Positions 58,998 to 64,000 of a DNA stretch of 64,000 bases are shown piece by piece; position 1 is the stretch's first letter, and every line of letters starts with the position of its first letter. The notes beneath the pieces were generated by a model. The model was not told the DNA's origin and searched no databases. It saw only the letters and a list, made by a program, of their open reading frames with translations. The DNA comes from Smallanthus sonchifolius (lineage: Eukaryota > Streptophyta > Magnoliopsida > Asterales > Asteraceae), in assembly GCA_023525975.1 (NCBI GenBank), contig CM042018.1:103780001-103844000 (forward strand). The letters are read 5' to 3'. The translations under genes and the position numbers were made by a program.

Positions 58998-61161
58998 CTT
59001 TTGACACAAAAAATCAAACCTTTTCCCCAAATTACCAAACCCTAAACCCTAATATATCTAAAAACTGAATCGTATGCAGAAACGGATAAATCAAACCCTA
59101 GAACATTTAGCAATCGAGAAATTGAACACACCTGTGAATCAAATTGGCAAGCAGAAACAAAATCCTCCGTCCGATCTCTCTTTCTGAACCGGAAACCCTA
59201 AGAGGTTAAGTATGGTAGTTGAAGAAGTGAATTTGGGGAGAATTGACTTTGACTTTGAAGAATTGCGTAAGATTTGAATGTTTCTTCGATTAATTGTGTG
59301 AAAACAATCAATCATAGGGTTGAAAACTGAAAAGTATGGAGTGTGAAAGAATTTTGGGGGAGAGAAAGATTAAAGAACCCTAAAAATAAGGGAGCATCTG
59401 AATTGGGGATTTGGAGTCAAATGATCGACGAGAGCGATTTGAATTGGTCAAATTAGAATTTAGAAAAAAGGTAAAGAATACAAATTGGATTAGGTTACAG
59501 GGGCGATCGCCATTGGCCAACTTGGCCAATATTTAAAAAAGGTTTTAGAAAGAAGTTAAAAGAAAACATTTCTAAATGAATTAAAAAATATTTTTAAAAA
59601 AAAGCTTTTATAAGGGTGGTCGGATCAGAGCACCTTCCTGACTGGGTTCGGTACCAACCACCACGTCGGATTAAACGGAGGAGTCAAGCGGGAAGAAGGC
59701 GGGAAATGGTTGTTGGAGGTGAAGAAATCATGTGAGATGGCAGGAAGGAAGAGAGAAGCAACGATCGGAAACTCATGAGAACATCGTCCCCATACTTGCA
59801 ATACCGTAGAAAATGATGGTACCGATTGGGTTCGGGAAGGGTGCTCCGTGTGCCCTAAAACATCATGATCCAACAAAATGATTTTTTTTTACTTTTTAGA
59901 AACTTTTTTCTTTTAACTTTTTTAAAGAATCTTTTATTAAACAAAACTTGTTTTATCCAATTAGATTATGAGAGAGAAACAATTATTTTTTTTAAAATAT
60001 TATTTTGATAAATACTTTTTCAAAAACGTTATTTTAGTAAATAATTTTCCCACCAAGAGGAAAAAAACTCTCCATATGTGTAAATATTTGTTTCTTTATT
60101 AAATGATAAATTATGACCCACCTTTATCCATTGTTCTTAACTTTGGATTTGGATCGGGTTAAAACGATAATTGACGATATCAGTGATTGTTTACGAGCTA
60201 ATAGATCGTTTAAAAATATACAGACCTAATCGCCCTTGTGTCTCTTTGCATGTGATGCCACCAGCTCACTCCATAGCTTCTCCATCAACGAGAAACAACG
60301 TAGACGAAAGCAAAAAACAACATAATTTATCCGCCCATATATGCTCGTCTCAAATTTTGTCTCGATGTGGTTTAAATTTTGTGTTCGGTGTTCATATGAA
60401 TTTAAGGAAGCGGTCATGATGCATTGAGGCGCCATCGATAGCAACATCCCCTATGGTGGCGGCGATGGCTTCTAACGATTACAAATAATTCTTGATCCAT
60501 ATGTAGAACAACAGCAATGGAAACTAATGGGCTTGTTCATGTTCTAATAAAGTTTTTGAATTCAAAAGAAACCAAGATATAAGAAGAGGCATTAAAATGA
60601 ATGGCTAAGATTTGCAAGTTTGATTCATATAAAAGTGTTTTTGTAGGAATTGGTGTTGTTGTCCCCCAGAGATCTAGAAAGCGGTATTTACAAATAAGTG
60701 TCCTTGAATACTTTCAAGTTATGACATTTGGGAACGAAATCGTGAGGGGTTTGATTGTCAACGAAGACGACATTCATGTTCTTGTTACTTGATCTGAAAT
60801 CTTCATATTCATCAAAACACGAGAGATATTCATGACGCCGCTCATTATCTCATCTTTATTATTTTAAACATTATTTTAAATAGCTTATATTTTATAACTT
60901 AATTACATAAATAAAAAACTCTGTCCTTCGAATAACCTTTTTCACGAGTTTATTTTTTAAATAAAAAGAAAAAAAAACTTCAGCTTTTAGAAGTTTGTAA
61001 AAGCTTTTAATGCCAAACATTTATTTTGTCTTTCTTTTAAGGGCAAATTAAAACAAAAAAGAAAAACTGAAATAAACTTCGGTATATCAAAACTTAACCC
61101 CATCAACTTAAACCACGCAGCCGCCACCGGCCCTTCAATCTCTGCAATTCAATCGTAGAAG
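58998..61161. other. Divergent intergenic region between IKU1-like gene and EMG1
   Basis: The two genes are transcribed away from each other. The first 250 bp above the IKU1-like ATG are T/C rich on the minus strand with GGGTTTAGGGTTT, typical of a plant 5' leader. A CAGGTGTG near 59132 could be the donor of a leader intron. Between 59500 and 61000 I see only short frames with no recognisable product. Confidence 0.45.
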
Positions 61162-63911
61162 ATGGTGAGACCCTATGCAGTTAAAGGGCGTAAGAGGAAG
61201 AAAAACAAAACTGAAAGATACGATAAGGAGGAAGATGATGAAGAAGAAAATATAGAGTTTGTAGAAGAATTTGAAGAGGGTGCCCAGAAGAAATTGAAGA
61301 GTGGAGTTACAGAATCAGATGAAGAAAAGGCAGAGGAAGCTGCACAAGAACTTGCTGGGATTCCAGTGAATTTGAATGAGCAGCAGGGTGATGATAAGAA
61401 CAGTCCTGGTGTTATTTTCATTCTTGAAAAGGCTTCTTTGGAGGTTGCAAAAGTTGGGAAGGTTAGATTTTGCATCTTGTTAATTGTTTGAATTTGGTGC
61501 TTATTTGTGATGTGTTTGATACAAATTGCAAAAAATGTCAAATGGGAATTGCAAGATTACATTTTTTTTTTTTGACAAATCTTGAAGGTGGGATTTGTTT
61601 TTTTTTTAACGGCAACACCCAGATATTCTAGGATAATTACATCCCGGGTAGACCACCCTAGAAAGAACCCCCAACCGGGTAAAACCCCTCACCTGGCCAC
61701 ATATTCCTTCTTTTTTTTCTTTTTTTTTTTGTGTTGTGGACAGGATTCGAACCCAAAACCTCCACTATGAGAAATCTTGGGGCTACCATTGCACCAAATG
61801 GCCAACGGTAGGTGAGATTTGATGGTATTGGTTTTAGTAGATTAAAGCTCTTTAATTGTTGCTTTAGTTGGTCTTTGAAGGAGGGCATTTAGGAGATTTA
61901 ACTAGTAGTGAAACACTGCAATTTTACATGAGATAGTGGCAATAGACACGCATGTGCGCGCGCACACTTACAAGGGCACACTTACAAGGGCGCGTTCAAT
62001 CGCATAAGCATTTGTATGTTGTGCATGTCAAGGAGAGAGAAAGAGAGATGGTTATGCGGTTACGTAACCGCCTTATGTCTTGCAACTAAAGCAATATGTA
62101 TAAGTGTTTATGTGGTTATCGCAGTTCTCTACTTAAAAGTTGGTTTAGTATTGAACGACCCTCTATATATGTTCTCATTTTGATATGCAGAACCCTTTTT
62201 CCTTTTTGCTAAACTGAAAATTTGACAATGGACCCAATTGTAATGGTGGATTTTTATGGTTTTATTTTACTTTTTAAAGATTATTTTGTAATTTCTAGTC
62301 ACTTATTGATGTATTTTATTTGTATGTATGTTTGTTCAGAGTTATCAACTGTTGAATTCAGAGGATCATGCCCATTTTTTGAAGAAAAATAACCGAAACC
62401 CTGCTGAGTACAGACCGGACATTTCTCATCAGGTTAGTGATCTTTAATTTACTATTTTCGATTTCTTTATTATGTGTTTATTTTTTTGCTTTGATTTTGG
62501 CTAAATTATTTGTTTTGGTGCAGGCAATATTGAATATCTTAGATAGCCCACTGAATAAAGCTGGTAAACTAAGAGCATTATATGTGAGAACCGAAAAAGG
62601 TGTACTTATTGAAATCAAACCTCATGTTCGTATTCCAAGGACGTTTAAACGGTTTGCTGGAATCATGTGTAAGTTCAACTGATTTAAGCCTAAGCAAATG
62701 TTCATGACTTGTTTGACTTTTTTAAATTTGACTGTTTGACTTTCTTGATACTAACAGTGCAGTTACTTCAAAAACTAAGTATTTCTGCTGTTGGAAAACG
62801 GGAAAAGCTTTTACGTGTGATTAAGAATCCTGTAACTCAGTATCTCCCGATCAATTCTCGCAAGATAGGTTTGTTTGTAAATTTGTCGTAATCTTGTTAA
62901 CTGATTGATTATTGCTCTCACCGTCTCATGTAAACTGTAATGTTTGACTTTAAATGATTTACATAAAACAGTCAACTTTGTCAAATGTCTAAATTTTAGC
63001 AGTCTGCATATCCTTTCACAAGAACCATTTTTTTTACAAATTTACGTTTTTGCCCCCGTGGCAGACCAAGTTTTTTAACCTGGGTATGCACTGCCATAAC
63101 AATCTTTATTTTTTTTCTTTCTAAAATACAAAAATAAATAAATAAAGAAATTATGACCACCCGCTTTACCTGTGTTAGTGATATTCTTTTCTATTTGATC
63201 TAAAATACTCTTCAATAAAGACGACAAAGTAATTTTGTCGATCCAAAATCAATATACTTGTAGGGTTCGGTTAAATTAAATTTAACGTGGAATCTTTGTT
63301 AAAAAAGGAAATGTTACTGATTTGATGATACGTTCAAAAGCATAAAATTTTGCAATTTTTATGGGATTTAAGGCTTACAAATCTAATACTGTTTTGTGGA
63401 GCAGGGTTTTCACATAGTTCAGAAAAGTTGGTTGATATGCATGACTACGTGGCTACAGTGGACAAAGATGCAACTCTTGTTTTTGTGGTATATAAATATA
63501 CTAGTATATGATCAGTTTATTTAAAATTCGGTAATTGACGTTTTGAACCACTGTATTCAATTTTTGTTGCAAACAAATCATCATTAGAATGCCAAAAAAA
63601 AAAACTTTTTTGTTGTAGTAACATGTGATTTTAAACAAATGGTAGAATTGTAAATGATATATTTGGGAAAAAAAAATCATACTTGGCGCTTACCATCTAA
63701 ACTTGCTCATTTTTGCCAAGTGTAGTCTTCTTTTGGCGTTTTTAAAAGAATGATGTTGTATTGTTATACTTGCAACAAAAAACCAATTTTGATCAGCGGC
63801 TCAAAAAGTCAATCGGTAGTTATGAAACATCATCTTAACATATCTACGCTCAGGTTGGTGCAATGGCCCATGGCAAAATCGAAAGCGACTACATCGAGGA
63901 TTTTCTATCAA
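61162..63911 (+). CDS. EMG1: EMG1/NEP1, 18S rRNA pseudouridine N1-methyltransferase (5' part, gene runs off the window)
   Basis: Six exons are visible: 61162-61461, 62340-62432, 62524-62668, 62758-62868, 63405-63487, 63854-63911. All borders are GT-AG and phases agree. Exon 1 encodes a basic then acidic low-complexity N-terminus (RKRKKNK, then EEDDEEEN) and GVIFILEKASLEVAKVGK. Later exons give LLNSEDHAHFL, LDSPLNKAGKL, IKPHVRIPRTFKRF, QLLQKLSI, VGKREKLLRVIKNPVT, FSHSSEKLVD and VGAMAHGKIESDY, the conserved SPOUT-methyltransferase sequence of NEP1. The enzyme uses S-adenosylmethionine to methylate a pseudouridine in the 18S rRNA decoding region and is needed for 40S subunit biogenesis in the nucleolus. 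The C-terminal SAM-binding knot lies beyond 64000. Intron 1 contains a SINE. Confidence 0.93.
61598..61809 (-). mobile_element. tRNA-derived SINE in intron 1 of EMG1
   Basis: On the minus strand it begins near 61809 with an A-box-like TTTGGTGCAATGGTAGCCCC and a B box GGTTCGAATCC (about 61745-61755), and ends in a run of A (61598-61607). AGGTGGGATTTG (61586-61597) and AGGTGAGATTTG (61810-61821) form a 12-bp target duplication with one mismatch. An internal A-rich stretch lies at about 61709-61730. Confidence 0.85.
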
Positions 63912-64000
63912 GTAAGTTTGTTCTATACATGCATAATGTTACAAGCTGCATAATATGTAGGGTGACAATTGTGTTGGGTTGACGGATTGAATTGTTGAAC

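Noticed and set aside
60171..60419. Short plus-strand frames between IKU1-like gene and EMG1
   Set aside because: No motif, no conservation that I can recognise, and lengths expected by chance.
61735..61805. tRNA gene in EMG1 intron
   Set aside because: Only A and B boxes are recognisable. There is no acceptor stem or full cloverleaf, and a poly-A tail and target duplication show a SINE.

Overview
This is nuclear DNA from a flowering plant, most likely a eudicot. The evidence is AT-rich sequence, spliced genes with GT-AG introns, plant-specific protein families, and a high load of LTR retrotransposons (Ty1-copia and chromodomain Ty3-gypsy), Mutator, hAT, CACTA and Harbinger-type elements and a SINE. 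I suspect an asterid, perhaps a composite, but the sequence alone does not prove it.

Four host loci are readable. (1) 3658-16953, minus: a 13-exon copy of the chloroplast phytyl ester synthase / acyltransferase-like family (PES1/PES2 type). It is broken by a 2-bp deletion in exon 2 and a stop codon in exon 13. (2) 30317-56357, minus: a tandem paralogue with the same 13 exons and an open frame of 693 codons. Its first intron has grown to 19.4 kb. (3) 57939-58997, minus: a VQ-motif protein of the IKU1/HAIKU1 type. (4) 61162 to beyond the right edge, plus: the first six exons of EMG1/NEP1, the 18S rRNA pseudouridine N1-methyltransferase. A short intronless fragment of a mitochondrial BOU-type carrier lies at 57211-57438.

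The rest is mobile DNA. Introns of the broken PES copy hold a CACTA MITE, a Harbinger-type MITE, a 2.2-kb solo LTR and a hAT MITE. Between the two PES copies lie a 1.25-kb TRIM, a copia gag remnant, and a 7.17-kb Mutator-like element (22784-29950). This element has long terminal inverted repeats, a near-perfect 10-bp target duplication, a ULP1/C48 protease-like gene that has lost its catalytic Cys and His, and the first 58 codons of a MURA-like transposase. A solo LTR with a perfect 5-bp duplication has split its left inverted repeat.

Inside intron 1 of the intact PES gene is a three-element nest. An old copia element (36719-55197) was entered by a second copia (37951-42943, duplication CATAC) and by a Tekay/Del-type gypsy (44256-53056, two 1994-bp LTRs about 1% different). 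All three are disabled, mainly by C-to-T/G-to-A nonsense changes, frameshifts and a gag deletion. Intron 2 of the same gene holds a TRIM (33413-34469) and two back-to-back MITEs embedded in TA repeats. Intron 7 holds a copia-type solo LTR.

Two things stand out. The PES pair shows one copy decaying by point lesions while its sister keeps its frame despite a retrotransposon nest. And several unrelated LTR families here carry short perfect palindromes, two of them sharing the core ACTT-R-CTAAGT.
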